Source: Cytophagaceae bacterium (GTDB lineage Bacteria; Bacteroidota; Bacteroidia; Cytophagales; UBA9547). From it: DNA of 64,000 nt. The translations under genes and the position numbers were made by a program. The stretch spans positions 66,724 through 130,723 of the forward strand of contig JAIYAU010000058.1 of NCBI GenBank assembly GCA_027488865.1, written 5' to 3'. The notes beneath the pieces were generated by a model that was not told where the DNA came from, did not search any database, and saw only the letters and a program-made list of their open reading frames with translations. Shown here piece by piece: positions 40,874-50,939 of the stretch (the stretch's first letter is position 1; the number at the start of each line of letters is the position of its first letter).

Positions 40874-40897
40874 GCCTGTTTAGAACAGGCTTTTTTT
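40874..40897 (+). terminator. Intrinsic terminator
   Basis: GCCTGTT-TAG-AACAGGC stem followed by TTTTTTT. Confidence 0.85.
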
Positions 40898-40976
40898 ATA
40901 ATTAATATTGAATCGTAAGTAAATATGAATCTAATTAAATAAAATCAAGCTCCTGTAAAAACAGTTAATACTTCAA

Positions 40977-42836
40977 CTATTCTTCCTCAAACTCCAACTC
41001 AGCGTCTTTTTCCCAAATTTCCATTTCGCAAGGTTTGCAATTAAATTTAAGTTTATATTCATTTTCACCGTGTTGAAGTGTAAGTGGCTCTGTGAGCTTT
41101 TCTCCCATTATATCTCTTTGGTATCGTGGACATTTACCTAGCTCATATTTAACACAATACTTAGTTACCATTACACGCGACTTGCCCGGATCCCACTGAA
41201 GTTCAAAGGCCTTTTCAATATCTTGCACCCCATGGCGTTTATAAAAAGATCTTGCCAACTTATTTGATACATTATAAGTAAAATCTAATTGAGTCACAGG
41301 ATAAGGATGAGTGGTTTTTACCACCTGAATTTCCTTTCTTTGATATTCTTTTACCCTAGTGGTAACTAACTCATCTAACGCATCTCTTCTAATCTCATTT
41401 ATTTTAGAAATCGATAAAAACCAATTAGCAGAAAAATGCACCTCTATGGAATCAACTATAAATGGTGTATTACCTGTTTTTACTAAATTCTTTTTTATTT
41501 CTGGGATAACACGCTCTCCTTTATTACTGAGTTCCTTACTCGTAAAATGCTGTTTAATAGCTTTATGGCCATCTTCATCAACAACCTCTAACTGAAAGCC
41601 TTCCATAGTTTCAGTAAAAAACATTGAAATTCCAATCTTGCGTACTGTACTGTCCTCTCTTTCAACTAATTTATTAAATGCAGCATCTGAATTTCTATAG
41701 ATAAGCGTTCCTTCTTTGATGGGTTTTAAAACATTAGGAATAACCAGATTATTTAAAATTATGTTGATTTGAACACCATCTGCCTCTCCTAATTCATTAA
41801 TAAAGTACAATCCATCGCCATTATTAAGTTGTTCAAAATTTTCAATTAAATATCCTTTCCCTCGGTTTTCAATTAGTTTACCTATAATCTGTCCTTGCGA
41901 TTTGGGAGTTTCCCAAGAACCAATGCGTTCTTTGCGGTGATTAACAAAATAATCGGTATATCCTCTATTAAAACTACGTTCCATTTCTGGTTCAAAATTA
42001 TAAAAAGTACGTCCTGACGAAGCTTTTTCATATTTTGAGTTATTTTCCAAAAAGGCATCTAGTTTTTTTCGAAGGAATGAAACGTTATTTTTAACATAAA
42101 CAACATCCTTAAGACGTCCTTCTATCTTAAACGAGGTAACACCTGCTTCTATCAAATTGGGCAATTGATCACTCAAATCAAGGTCTTTAATAGACAATAA
42201 ATGGCTATTAGCTATCAAAGTTTTTCCATTGCCATCAATCAAATTATAAGGTAAACGACAATTTTGGGCACACGAACCACGATTGGCGCTTCGCTCCCCA
42301 CCTGCTATACTCATATAGCAATTACCACTAAATGAAACACATAGTGCCCCAGAAACAAAAAATTCTAACTCAACATCTGTAGCCTCGCTGATCTCGCGTA
42401 TTTGGTCTAAATTTAACTCACGAGCCAATACCACACGTTTCATGCCCGCATCTGCCAAAAATTTAACATGTTTTGGATCACGGTTATTGGCTTGTGTGCT
42501 TGCGTGGATAACAATAGGAGGTAAATCCATTTCCATAATGGCCATATCCTGTATAATAAGTGCATCTACTCCAGCATTGTATAACTCAAAAATCAATTGT
42601 CGACAAGTTTCAAGCTCGTTGTCATACAAAATAGTATTTAACACGACAAACACTTGAGCTTTAAATAGATGTGCGTATTGTACAAGTTCAGCGATATCTT
42701 CCACTGAGTTAGTGGCGTTAGTACGAGCACCAAACTGTGGTGCTCCAATGTAAACAGCATCGGCACCAGCATTGATGGCAGCCATACCTTGATAAAGATT
42801 TTTGGCAGGAGCTAAAATTTCGACCTTCTTTTTCAT
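40977..42836 (-). CDS. U32 family peptidase (start adjusted to MKKKVEILAPAKN)
   Basis: ILAPAKNLYQGMAAINAGADAVYIGAP, SGALCVSFSGNCYMSIAGGERSANRGSCAQNCRLPY, SIKDLDL..FKIEGRLKD. Confidence 0.93.
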   Translation of the reverse strand: MKKKVEILAPAKNLYQGMAAINAGADAVYIGAPQFGARTNATNSVEDIAELVQYAHLFKAQVFVVLNTILYDNELETCRQLIFELYNAGVDALIIQDMAIMEMDLPPIVIHASTQANNRDPKHVKFLADAGMKRVVLARELNLDQIREISEATDVELEFFVSGALCVSFSGNCYMSIAGGERSANRGSCAQNCRLPYNLIDGNGKTLIANSHLLSIKDLDLSDQLPNLIEAGVTSFKIEGRLKDVVYVKNNVSFLRKKLDAFLENNSKYEKASSGRTFYNFEPEMERSFNRGYTDYFVNHRKERIGSWETPKSQGQIIGKLIENRGKGYLIENFEQLNNGDGLYFINELGEADGVQINIILNNLVIPNVLKPIKEGTLIYRNSDAAFNKLVEREDSTVRKIGISMFFTETMEGFQLEVVDEDGHKAIKQHFTSKELSNKGERVIPEIKKNLVKTGNTPFIVDSIEVHFSANWFLSISKINEIRRDALDELVTTRVKEYQRKEIQVVKTTHPYPVTQLDFTYNVSNKLARSFYKRHGVQDIEKAFELQWDPGKSRVMVTKYCVKYELGKCPRYQRDIMGEKLTEPLTLQHGENEYKLKFNCKPCEMEIWEKDAELEFEEE

Positions 42837-43184
42837 AAACGTGACAAAGTTCTGCAATTAATAACTTAATTACAAGCAAGCCAATGTTTTAAACAACTTT
42901 AAAAGCAGTAGTAAAAATAATCAATATTCAGTGATTTAAAATAAGAACTCAGGGAAGTTGTTAAGATGAGCAACCTCCAAAAGTGTGAACCATGTGGCAT
43001 AAACAACCCAACTAACAATAAACATATGAAGGCTTTATCTCTATTGGGATTCCGGGCTTATGACGCTTTATACATACAACAATTATTTAAAGTGTTGTAT
43101 TAGAACCAAATAAAGAAATCTTATTTAATTGGGTTTTTATTAACTTTTGATTATCTTTCTTCAAACATTTTATGAAATTATTAA

Positions 43185-44525
43185 ATGCATAAAAAAACAA
43201 ATCTTTTCTTATTATTCATTATAGGCCTTATAGCATTTTTACATATCGAAATGTTGCATTTGCCAACAAGCTTACTTTTTGCTTCCAGAATAATAGTAAT
43301 TGCTTCCTTAGTTTATTTTGCCATCTATAAAAAATCCCTAACCACTTGGATATTAGTAGCAATGGTAGTGGGTGCTTGGTTTGGATATGAGTTCCCTACA
43401 TTAGCGGTTCATGCCAAGGTAATTAGTAAAATATTTTTAAGATTAATTAAATGTATCATTGCCCCTCTCCTATTTGGCACTTTAGTGGTAGGTATAGCTG
43501 GGCATGCCAGTTTAAAACAAGTGGGACGTATGGGAATTAAATCCCTGATATATTTTGAGCTGGTAACTACAATGGCCCTCGTAATTGGTTTATTAGCCAT
43601 TAACCTAACTCAAGCTGGTAAAGGGATAAAATTACCAGCTCAAGTGGACATGACAGAGCTTCAAACGAAAAAACAAACACTGGAAGAAGTCTTAATACAT
43701 GTGTTTCCTGAAAATCTAGCTAAATCTGTAGTAGAAGGTGAGGTTTTACAAATTGTAGTGTTCAGTATTATTTTTGGCATCTCCCTCGCCATGACAACCA
43801 ACGCCTACAAGACTAACATGCTTAATTTTACTGAAAGTCTATCAGAGGTAATGTTCAAATTTACCAATATAGTCATGTATTTCGCCCCATTGGGTGTTGC
43901 AGCTGCCATGGCTTATACGGTCGGGCATATGGGTTTAGGGATTTTACTTAACCTGATTAGTTTACTAGCAACATTATATGGTGCGCTTCTAGTTTTTATT
44001 TTGTTGGTCCTTATTCCTATAGCGTTCGTTTGTAAAATTAATTTAATTAAATTCATTCAGTGCATTTCGGAGCCAGTGTATTTGGCTTTTGCAACCACCA
44101 GTTCAGAGTCTGCATTACCTAAGGCTTTATTGGCTATGGAAAAATTTGGAGTACCACGAAAAATAGCATCTTTTGTAATGCCTATGGGTTACAGCTTTAA
44201 CCTTGATGGCACTACGCTTTATTTAGCCTTGGCCTCGGTATTTGTGGCTCAAGCAGCCAATATTACCTTGTCATGGCAAACACAGGTGATTATGGTTCTT
44301 ACATTAATGCTCACTAGCAAAGGAGTGGCAGGCGTTCCAAGGGCTTCTTTAGTAATTCTTTTAGGTACAGCAGCGGCATTTGGACTGCCTGTAGAACCAA
44401 TTTTTATTATATTAGGAATAGATGAACTCATGGATATGGCACGTACTTCAGTAAATGTTATTGGAAATTGTCTTGCAACTGTGGTAATTGCCAGATGGGA
44501 AGGTGAGCTAGGTGAACCACAATAG
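43185..44525 (+). CDS. Dicarboxylate/amino acid:cation symporter (DAACS family)
   Basis: CIIAPLLFGTLVVGIA, AFATTSSESALPKAL, VMPMGYSFNLDGTTLYLALASVFVAQ, KGVAGVPRAS. Confidence 0.93.
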   Translation: MHKKTNLFLLFIIGLIAFLHIEMLHLPTSLLFASRIIVIASLVYFAIYKKSLTTWILVAMVVGAWFGYEFPTLAVHAKVISKIFLRLIKCIIAPLLFGTLVVGIAGHASLKQVGRMGIKSLIYFELVTTMALVIGLLAINLTQAGKGIKLPAQVDMTELQTKKQTLEEVLIHVFPENLAKSVVEGEVLQIVVFSIIFGISLAMTTNAYKTNMLNFTESLSEVMFKFTNIVMYFAPLGVAAAMAYTVGHMGLGILLNLISLLATLYGALLVFILLVLIPIAFVCKINLIKFIQCISEPVYLAFATTSSESALPKALLAMEKFGVPRKIASFVMPMGYSFNLDGTTLYLALASVFVAQAANITLSWQTQVIMVLTLMLTSKGVAGVPRASLVILLGTAAAFGLPVEPIFIILGIDELMDMARTSVNVIGNCLATVVIARWEGELGEPQ

Positions 44526-44940
44526 CTAAACTTATTATCCTAAGTGATAATTCAATGGCGGTATAATTTGTACTAAATTTTTAGTAAATACGATAGAAGA
44601 AGATTATAACTTAGTTAGAGTCAAATTTTTTATTTTGTCCAATCTTATATTGAAATCTTGCACATAGATAAGTAAATTAACTAAGGAATTCCAGTTAGTA
44701 AATTGTGTTATTCTGAGGAAAACTGGCAATAAAATAAATTCTGGTTATTACTATCAAATGGTGCAATGGCTGGTTTTGAATGTTGCATAAGTAAAACATA
44801 ATTATTTAAGCTTATTTTATATTTTTTTGTACTATTATAAGAAACTATTCATTTCATAACACGTTATTAATCCTAGCCAAACCAATGGCGGTAGAATGCA
44901 ATTTTTAATAATAATTTGTAAAATTTAAAACTAAGAAGCC

Positions 44941-46725
44941 ATGTCAACAATTGTAAAAAAAGGTAAAGGAGGAGAGTTTTTGATCCAAGAAACTTTGTCA
45001 AGCGAAGTTTTTATACCTGAAGATTTTAATGAAGAGCAAAAGATGATGCGCGACATGGTACGCGATTTTATAACAACGGAGGTTTTACCCCATTTAGATA
45101 GAATAGATGCTCAGGAAGAAGGATTAGTACCAAAGCTACTTGAAAAAGCTGGAGAATTAGGGATTTTGGCTATTTCTATCCCTGAGGAGTTTGGTGGATT
45201 TGGCAAAGATTTTAACACAAGTTTACTTGTAACCGAAGAAGTTGGAGCTGGACATTCGTTTGCTGTAGCCATGGCTGCTCACACAGGTATAGGTACTTTA
45301 CCAATTTTGTATTTTGGTAACCAAGCGCAAAAAGATAAATATATTCCAAAACTTGCTTCTGGAGAGTTAAAGGCAAGCTATTGCTTAACTGAGCCAGGCT
45401 CAGGCTCTGATGCGCTTGCAGCAAAAACTAAAGCAATACTTACAGAGGATGGCAACCATTATGTTATCAACGGGCAAAAGATGTGGATTACAAACGCTGG
45501 ATTTGCAGATGTTTTTATCGTATTTGCCCAAGTAGATGGAGATAAGTTTACTGGATTTATAATCGATAGAGGCACTCCAGGTTTATCTTTTGGCAATGAA
45601 GAACATAAAATGGGTATCAAGGGCTCGTCTACAAGGCAGGTGTTTTTATCAGACGTGAAGGTTTCTAAGGATAACATTTTAGGAGAAATTGGCAAAGGTC
45701 ACTTAATTGCATTTAATATCCTAAATATCGGACGTATTAAACTGGCTGGTGCAGCCTTAGGTGCTATGAAGAGAACTAGCACATTATCTGTCCAATATGC
45801 AAAAGAAAGAAACCAATTTAAGCAACCTATTGCAAATTTTGGTGCCATTCAACATAAACTTGCAGAACAGGCGATCAGAATATTTGCAACTGAATCTGCC
45901 ATGTACAGAGCAGGTAATGAAATTAATCTAAAAGAGGAAGAACTTCTATCTGAGGGTAAAACTTTCGAACAAGCCTTAATGGGTGCTGCACAAGAGTATG
46001 CCGTAGAATGTGCTATATTAAAAGTGGCTGGTTCCGAAGCTCTTGATTATGTAGTAGATGAAGGAGTGCAAATATTTGGAGGGTACGGGTTTTCTGCTGA
46101 TTATCCAATGGACAGGGCATACAGAGATTCACGGATTAATAGAATTTTTGAAGGTACGAACGAGATCAATAGAATGCTTACTATGGATATGTTATTAAAA
46201 CGTGCCATGAAAGGAGAACTCAATCTGATGGGACCAGCTTTGGCGATTCAAAAAGAACTTATGTCGATTCCAGAATTTGGTGATGAACCAGAGGGTATTT
46301 TTGCTCAAGAAAAGAAGTTAATTTCAAACATTAAAAAAGCCATATTAATGACTGCGGGAGCTGCTGCACAAAAATTCATGATGGCTTTGTCTAATGAGCA
46401 AGAAATTTTAATGAACGTGGCAGACATGATAATAGATGTTTACATGTTAGAATCAACCTTATTAAGAACAGAAAAGTTAATAGGAATTAGAGGTGAGAAC
46501 GCGTGTAGTGTATATGTAGATATTGTAAAAACACTTGCAAATGACACTGCCGATCGCGTAAATAAAGCAGGCAAGGATGCTGTTCTTTCAATGGCAGAAG
46601 GTGACGAGCAGAGAATGATGTTAATGGGTGTAAAACGCTTTTCCAAGTATGCAGGATATAATACAAAAGCTGCTAGAAGGCGAATAGCCATGTTTCTTAT
46701 AGAAACCAATCAATATGCGTTTTAG
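44941..46725 (+). CDS. Acyl-CoA dehydrogenase family protein
   Basis: YCLTEPGSGSDALAAKTKA, WITNAGFADVFIVFAQVD, QIFGGYGFSADYPMDRAYRDSRINRIFEGTNEI. Confidence 0.95.
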   Translation: MSTIVKKGKGGEFLIQETLSSEVFIPEDFNEEQKMMRDMVRDFITTEVLPHLDRIDAQEEGLVPKLLEKAGELGILAISIPEEFGGFGKDFNTSLLVTEEVGAGHSFAVAMAAHTGIGTLPILYFGNQAQKDKYIPKLASGELKASYCLTEPGSGSDALAAKTKAILTEDGNHYVINGQKMWITNAGFADVFIVFAQVDGDKFTGFIIDRGTPGLSFGNEEHKMGIKGSSTRQVFLSDVKVSKDNILGEIGKGHLIAFNILNIGRIKLAGAALGAMKRTSTLSVQYAKERNQFKQPIANFGAIQHKLAEQAIRIFATESAMYRAGNEINLKEEELLSEGKTFEQALMGAAQEYAVECAILKVAGSEALDYVVDEGVQIFGGYGFSADYPMDRAYRDSRINRIFEGTNEINRMLTMDMLLKRAMKGELNLMGPALAIQKELMSIPEFGDEPEGIFAQEKKLISNIKKAILMTAGAAAQKFMMALSNEQEILMNVADMIIDVYMLESTLLRTEKLIGIRGENACSVYVDIVKTLANDTADRVNKAGKDAVLSMAEGDEQRMMLMGVKRFSKYAGYNTKAARRRIAMFLIETNQYAF

Positions 46726-46749
46726 TAAATAAAATTTTCAGAATCTTTG

Positions 46750-46784
46750 AAAGGCCACTCATTTTGTACATGGGTGGCCTTTTT
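46750..46784 (+). terminator. Intrinsic terminator of acyl-CoA dehydrogenase gene
   Basis: AAAGGCCAC...GTGGCCTTT stem followed by T run. Confidence 0.8.
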
Positions 46785-46939
46785 ATTTGATGAACGGGAT
46801 AATAATTTTTAAATCAAAAATAAAAAACATAAGCCTAAATAAATATCTGTAACAAATAGGTCTTATTATGTAATAACAAAACTATTAATTGAGGTCACTT
46901 TTGTTTACTGAAATTAAAATCTTCACTAAACTTTGAGAC

Positions 46940-47140
46940 ATGAAATTTACGCCAATTATAACATTGATATTATTGTTTCCCTTAGTTGTTCATGCCCAAA
47001 CAAACACAACTGAAGGAACTTTCTTTAAGCCATTTCCCAGAAACTACAATGTGAAACATGCAATAGAAGTAGAAAGTCTGGTTCCAATGTTCTTTTATGG
47101 TGGATATCACGTGGCTATTGGCTATTTCCCAAAAGCTTAA
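46940..47140 (+). CDS. Short secreted ORF, possibly a truncated gene remnant
   Basis: 66 aa with clear signal peptide MKFTPIITLILLFPLVVHAQ but ends abruptly. Confidence 0.35.
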   Translation: MKFTPIITLILLFPLVVHAQTNTTEGTFFKPFPRNYNVKHAIEVESLVPMFFYGGYHVAIGYFPKA

Positions 47141-47317
47141 CTGTAAATTCGAAATTATTTATGGTGAATTTTAAGGAATGGGTGTAACACAGTGTTTAAG
47201 CAAACCGGGGTTGTATGCCCTCGTCATTGTCACACTGACGAAATTCAAGCTTAAGATTGTAAAAGATGTCCTTAATTAATTTAAGATAGCTCGAAGTTGT
47301 AGCCTAACAAAAACAAG

Positions 47318-48070
47318 ATGAATAAGCTTCCCATTTTATTAGTACTCATAATCAGCCTTCTTAGATACGAATCTGTTTTAGCACAAAAACAGAATTGGCC
47401 CTTAATATCATTGATCAACAAAGTTGAATATGTTAATAGCAGCTTTAATAACGACAATGCGGCTTGCGGTTTTTTACTAAAAGTTAATAATGACACCTTT
47501 GCTGTAACCGCGAAACATATTCTACTTGTTGCCAAAACAGATTCCATGAATTCTGTTTATTTTGGAAATAATTTAAAAAGTTGGATGATGTCTCCTAAAG
47601 ACAAGCCCCATGAAATTGTTTTAATTGACAAATTAATAAACGAAGACAAAACAGATTCCCTTACCTGGACATATTTGGCTACAAAAAGATTTAATTATAA
47701 CGATTGGCTTGTATTCTCAATAAAAGCCAATCGTTCAAAAGTAATTCCTTTAGAATTAAGAAGAACCAGCATCAAATACGGAGAACCCCTTTATGTAATT
47801 GGATGGACCTATGCAGATAAAGAAGGAATGCAAAGAGTTTATGAATACTCATATCTGGGATCGTATGGTACACATTTTAATATGAAATTGGTCAATGCTC
47901 CAATAGAAGGCAAAGGATTGAGTGGCTCTCCAGTAATCGATTCGGACGGACTACTCGTCGGAATAATATCTGATGGTTATTTTGACTCTGAAACTAGAAT
48001 GAAGATTTCGTCACCATGTAGCACAATCTGTTTATTTGACATATTGGCAAAAATGAAATATAAAAAATAA
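47318..48070 (+). CDS. Secreted trypsin-like serine protease-like protein
   Basis: Signal peptide; GFLLKVNNDTFAVTAKHIL (His block) and IEGKGLSGSPVIDSDGLLVGIISDG (Ser block). Confidence 0.7.
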   Translation: MNKLPILLVLIISLLRYESVLAQKQNWPLISLINKVEYVNSSFNNDNAACGFLLKVNNDTFAVTAKHILLVAKTDSMNSVYFGNNLKSWMMSPKDKPHEIVLIDKLINEDKTDSLTWTYLATKRFNYNDWLVFSIKANRSKVIPLELRRTSIKYGEPLYVIGWTYADKEGMQRVYEYSYLGSYGTHFNMKLVNAPIEGKGLSGSPVIDSDGLLVGIISDGYFDSETRMKISSPCSTICLFDILAKMKYKK

Positions 48071-48169
48071 TTACGTTGCAGAACAACCAAGATTCCATTT
48101 TCCCCGCAAAACAAGAAATAACACCTTCTATAGCGGTGCAACAAAGCTATTTCATTTAAACCTAAACCC

Positions 48170-49246
48170 TTAACTAACAGCACTAAGCTCAGCTTTTTGG
48201 GTGCGGATTTTCCAAATAAACCCATCCAAGATGTAATGTGTTACTTGTGGCACGGCTAAAAGGGATACCAACAATACTTTTGGTACCTGTCCAATTTCAG
48301 TGCCCCAAAAGAATGTAAAACCAAAGTATTGTGGATAATCGTGCCACACAAATGAATCCCACAGGGTTTCTTCAAAGAAAGCGAACCCAATCAATACCAA
48401 TATAAACAGCAACACTCCTCTATTAGTAAAAACTAGCAATTGAATCCTAGAAAATACGGAAGCGTTATTGCTCAGCTTTTTATGCCCATATACCCATACG
48501 AGCGCCATGTAAGGAACTCCGTGACTGACTACGTTTAAGAGAGTGAAGATGAGGTCTGAGTTGAAGTAAACAATGCCAAAATACCAAGACAAAGCAGTAC
48601 CCAACAAAATCATGTTTTTTGGGACATTAAAAAACTTGGATTGGAAAAACTCCCTTATTTCAAAAAACAGGTAAATACCCCATATAACCAAATACAAAAC
48701 ACCAAGATAAGGGATCAGCCATCGCTGTTCTGTAATGAGAAAATCGTTTTCTACAAACCACGTGAAGTTCTTTGCACCCGTCAGGTGCCAAACTAACACG
48801 GGATAGAGGGTGGCGGCGTAAATGACGGTTGTGGAGGCAATACTTCTTAGTTTGTTAGTTGGTTCATTTCTACCATACAGTTGGAAAAAACCATATTGTT
48901 GCCTTATAAAATGAAATACGGCGAGGTAAGCCATCACCCTCCAAAATACCAGATCACCCATTGCACACAGGCCTATGCCAACTAGCCATACCGCCATTGG
49001 AATCCCATACAAAAGCAACTTGTGATTTTTTTGCATGGTAGGGTCTAGGTAAGTTCGGTAGATGGTGCTGTATACATGACTGACATCGATCATCATCACC
49101 AAAATTAGCCAGTGCATAGGGCTAAGGTCTGAATGAAGATTAAAATACCCTTGAAATACAAAAACCAACAGCAGGCATAAAAAAGGTGGCATCAAAATAA
49201 ACGCCCAATCCAATCGACTCGAATGAATATAATTTTGTTTATGCAT
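48170..49246 (-). CDS. Polytopic membrane protein, last gene of the speD/DUF4178 operon
   Basis: Many hydrophobic helices; 8-bp overlap with upstream CDS. Confidence 0.75.
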   Translation of the reverse strand: MHKQNYIHSSRLDWAFILMPPFLCLLLVFVFQGYFNLHSDLSPMHWLILVMMIDVSHVYSTIYRTYLDPTMQKNHKLLLYGIPMAVWLVGIGLCAMGDLVFWRVMAYLAVFHFIRQQYGFFQLYGRNEPTNKLRSIASTTVIYAATLYPVLVWHLTGAKNFTWFVENDFLITEQRWLIPYLGVLYLVIWGIYLFFEIREFFQSKFFNVPKNMILLGTALSWYFGIVYFNSDLIFTLLNVVSHGVPYMALVWVYGHKKLSNNASVFSRIQLLVFTNRGVLLFILVLIGFAFFEETLWDSFVWHDYPQYFGFTFFWGTEIGQVPKVLLVSLLAVPQVTHYILDGFIWKIRTQKAELSAVS

Positions 49247-50882
49247 GATGATCAGTCTTTAATAGTTGCTTTGCTGCTTCTATGCCGCTATAAAACCCTT
49301 CTTCAAACACAGAAATGCCACTCAAATCGGTATGTGCAAAAAACAAAGAGTCATCTACGTTTTGTAAGGCTTGGCGGCGTTCCTCACCCCAGATAAACCC
49401 AACCTTTGGCTTGATCATGGCATGGCCCCACAAGCTTACGTCACATCGTATAACCCAAGACGGAAAGTGGCTATATACTTTTTGCATGTCAGCAAACATC
49501 ATCTCAACCCAATCTTGATGGGTCATTTTAAGGGCCTTTTTCCTTGCTTCCTTGCCAGATTCTGGGGTCAGGTAATACCACGTAAAGTTAACCGTATCTT
49601 GATGCCTGTTCAGGTTTTGGTGGGTGCTTTTGATATAACCCAAAGATTGTGAGCCATAAATCACATTGTCCCACGCCAAGGGAAATCCGTTGCGTTCATT
49701 TATTTTTGAAGCGTCCAACTCGGCATTAGCCACCACCCAAGTAGAATACTCAAAGCTTTGTGTATTCCTTAGTTTCAACTTTTTGATGTTGGTCTTAATA
49801 TGCCTTTGTATAAAAGTTGGGCAGCTAAAAATCACTTTGTCAGCAATAAATCGCTTTACTTGGTTATCGCGGTAATCGATGTAATCAATTTCATAACGCT
49901 TGTCTTTAGTTTGGTTAACTGCAAATACCATACTGCCACTTTGTATATGGGCTTTGCAAGTATTGATCAATTGCTCCACCAGCCAGCCATTCCCTTCTGG
50001 CCAAGTTAATACATGCTCCCCGTCTGCATTGCCAGCTTCCCCATGCCTTCCAGCAAAATAATGGATTCCCGCCCAAGCAGAGGTTTCCTCTAAACTGCTT
50101 CCATAGTCGTCTTTGCAGCAATACTTCACATACCAATGCAAATATGGGGAGTCTAATTGATGCTGAAGCAAAAATTCCTTCATAGATAATTTATCCAACT
50201 CTCGAAAGGAAGTATCCTTGGAACTAGCATCTATTGGCATATCAAAGGCATGCAGTCCATCGCTGCCGATGGCATTTTTATAAGCGTCCATGAGCGCAAT
50301 GAACTTTTTAATCTGCTCTTTCTCTTGCGCTGGCACGCCAAAATTTGGTATCAAGCCCTCTTGCCAATGCCCATTTATGAAGAGCCTTTCGTCTGGGTCG
50401 TGGCAAAGATGTTGTTCATTATAGTGAGGAAGCCCTTTTTCGTCAAAATGTGTAATTAGCCCAACTTCATCAAGCAAGGAAATCAACTCTTTCATTCTAA
50501 GGGATGGAATAGGCAAATAATGTGCGCCTAATGGAAACCTACCCGTTTTGTTTTCGCCATACCTAGCATTGCCCCCTGCCTGATCTTCCAGGTCCAACAG
50601 CTTAAAATCATCATAATTGTTCTGAATCAGATGTCTTGCAGCACTCAGCCCGCTCACTCCCCCTCCTATGATTACCGTACCAATTTTTTCTCTTTGCTGA
50701 GGTTTAGCGAATAACATCTTGAAAAGGTTATGCCCTCTTTGGTGTGAGGCACCAAGCATATCACCTACCACTTTGGATTTTTCGGGAGGAGAATTATACT
50801 TGTCCCATAACCAATAGATGGGCAAAGAGGCCGACAATGCCAACAAACTATTGGTGATAAATCGACGTCTTGAGATGGCCAT
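49239..50882 (-). CDS. FAD-dependent oxidoreductase (amine oxidase-like) with Tat signal
   Basis: SRRRFITNSLLALSASLPIYW twin-arginine signal; GTVIIGGGVSGLSAARHLIQNNYDDFKLLDLEDQAGGNARYG dinucleotide-binding motif; FEEGFYSGIEAA C-terminal motif. Confidence 0.88.
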   Translation of the reverse strand: MAISRRRFITNSLLALSASLPIYWLWDKYNSPPEKSKVVGDMLGASHQRGHNLFKMLFAKPQQREKIGTVIIGGGVSGLSAARHLIQNNYDDFKLLDLEDQAGGNARYGENKTGRFPLGAHYLPIPSLRMKELISLLDEVGLITHFDEKGLPHYNEQHLCHDPDERLFINGHWQEGLIPNFGVPAQEKEQIKKFIALMDAYKNAIGSDGLHAFDMPIDASSKDTSFRELDKLSMKEFLLQHQLDSPYLHWYVKYCCKDDYGSSLEETSAWAGIHYFAGRHGEAGNADGEHVLTWPEGNGWLVEQLINTCKAHIQSGSMVFAVNQTKDKRYEIDYIDYRDNQVKRFIADKVIFSCPTFIQRHIKTNIKKLKLRNTQSFEYSTWVVANAELDASKINERNGFPLAWDNVIYGSQSLGYIKSTHQNLNRHQDTVNFTWYYLTPESGKEARKKALKMTHQDWVEMMFADMQKVYSHFPSWVIRCDVSLWGHAMIKPKVGFIWGEERRQALQNVDDSLFFAHTDLSGISVFEEGFYSGIEAAKQLLKTDHHA

Positions 50883-50939
50883 CCTTTGTTAATAATGATT
50901 CTTAAAATACCTTCCGACAATTATATTCAAACCAAAAAC

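Noticed and set aside
44546-44900. Two copies of caatggcggta about 330 bp apart upstream of the acyl-CoA dehydrogenase gene
   Set aside because: Only 11 nt shared; could be chance and no larger element is visible.
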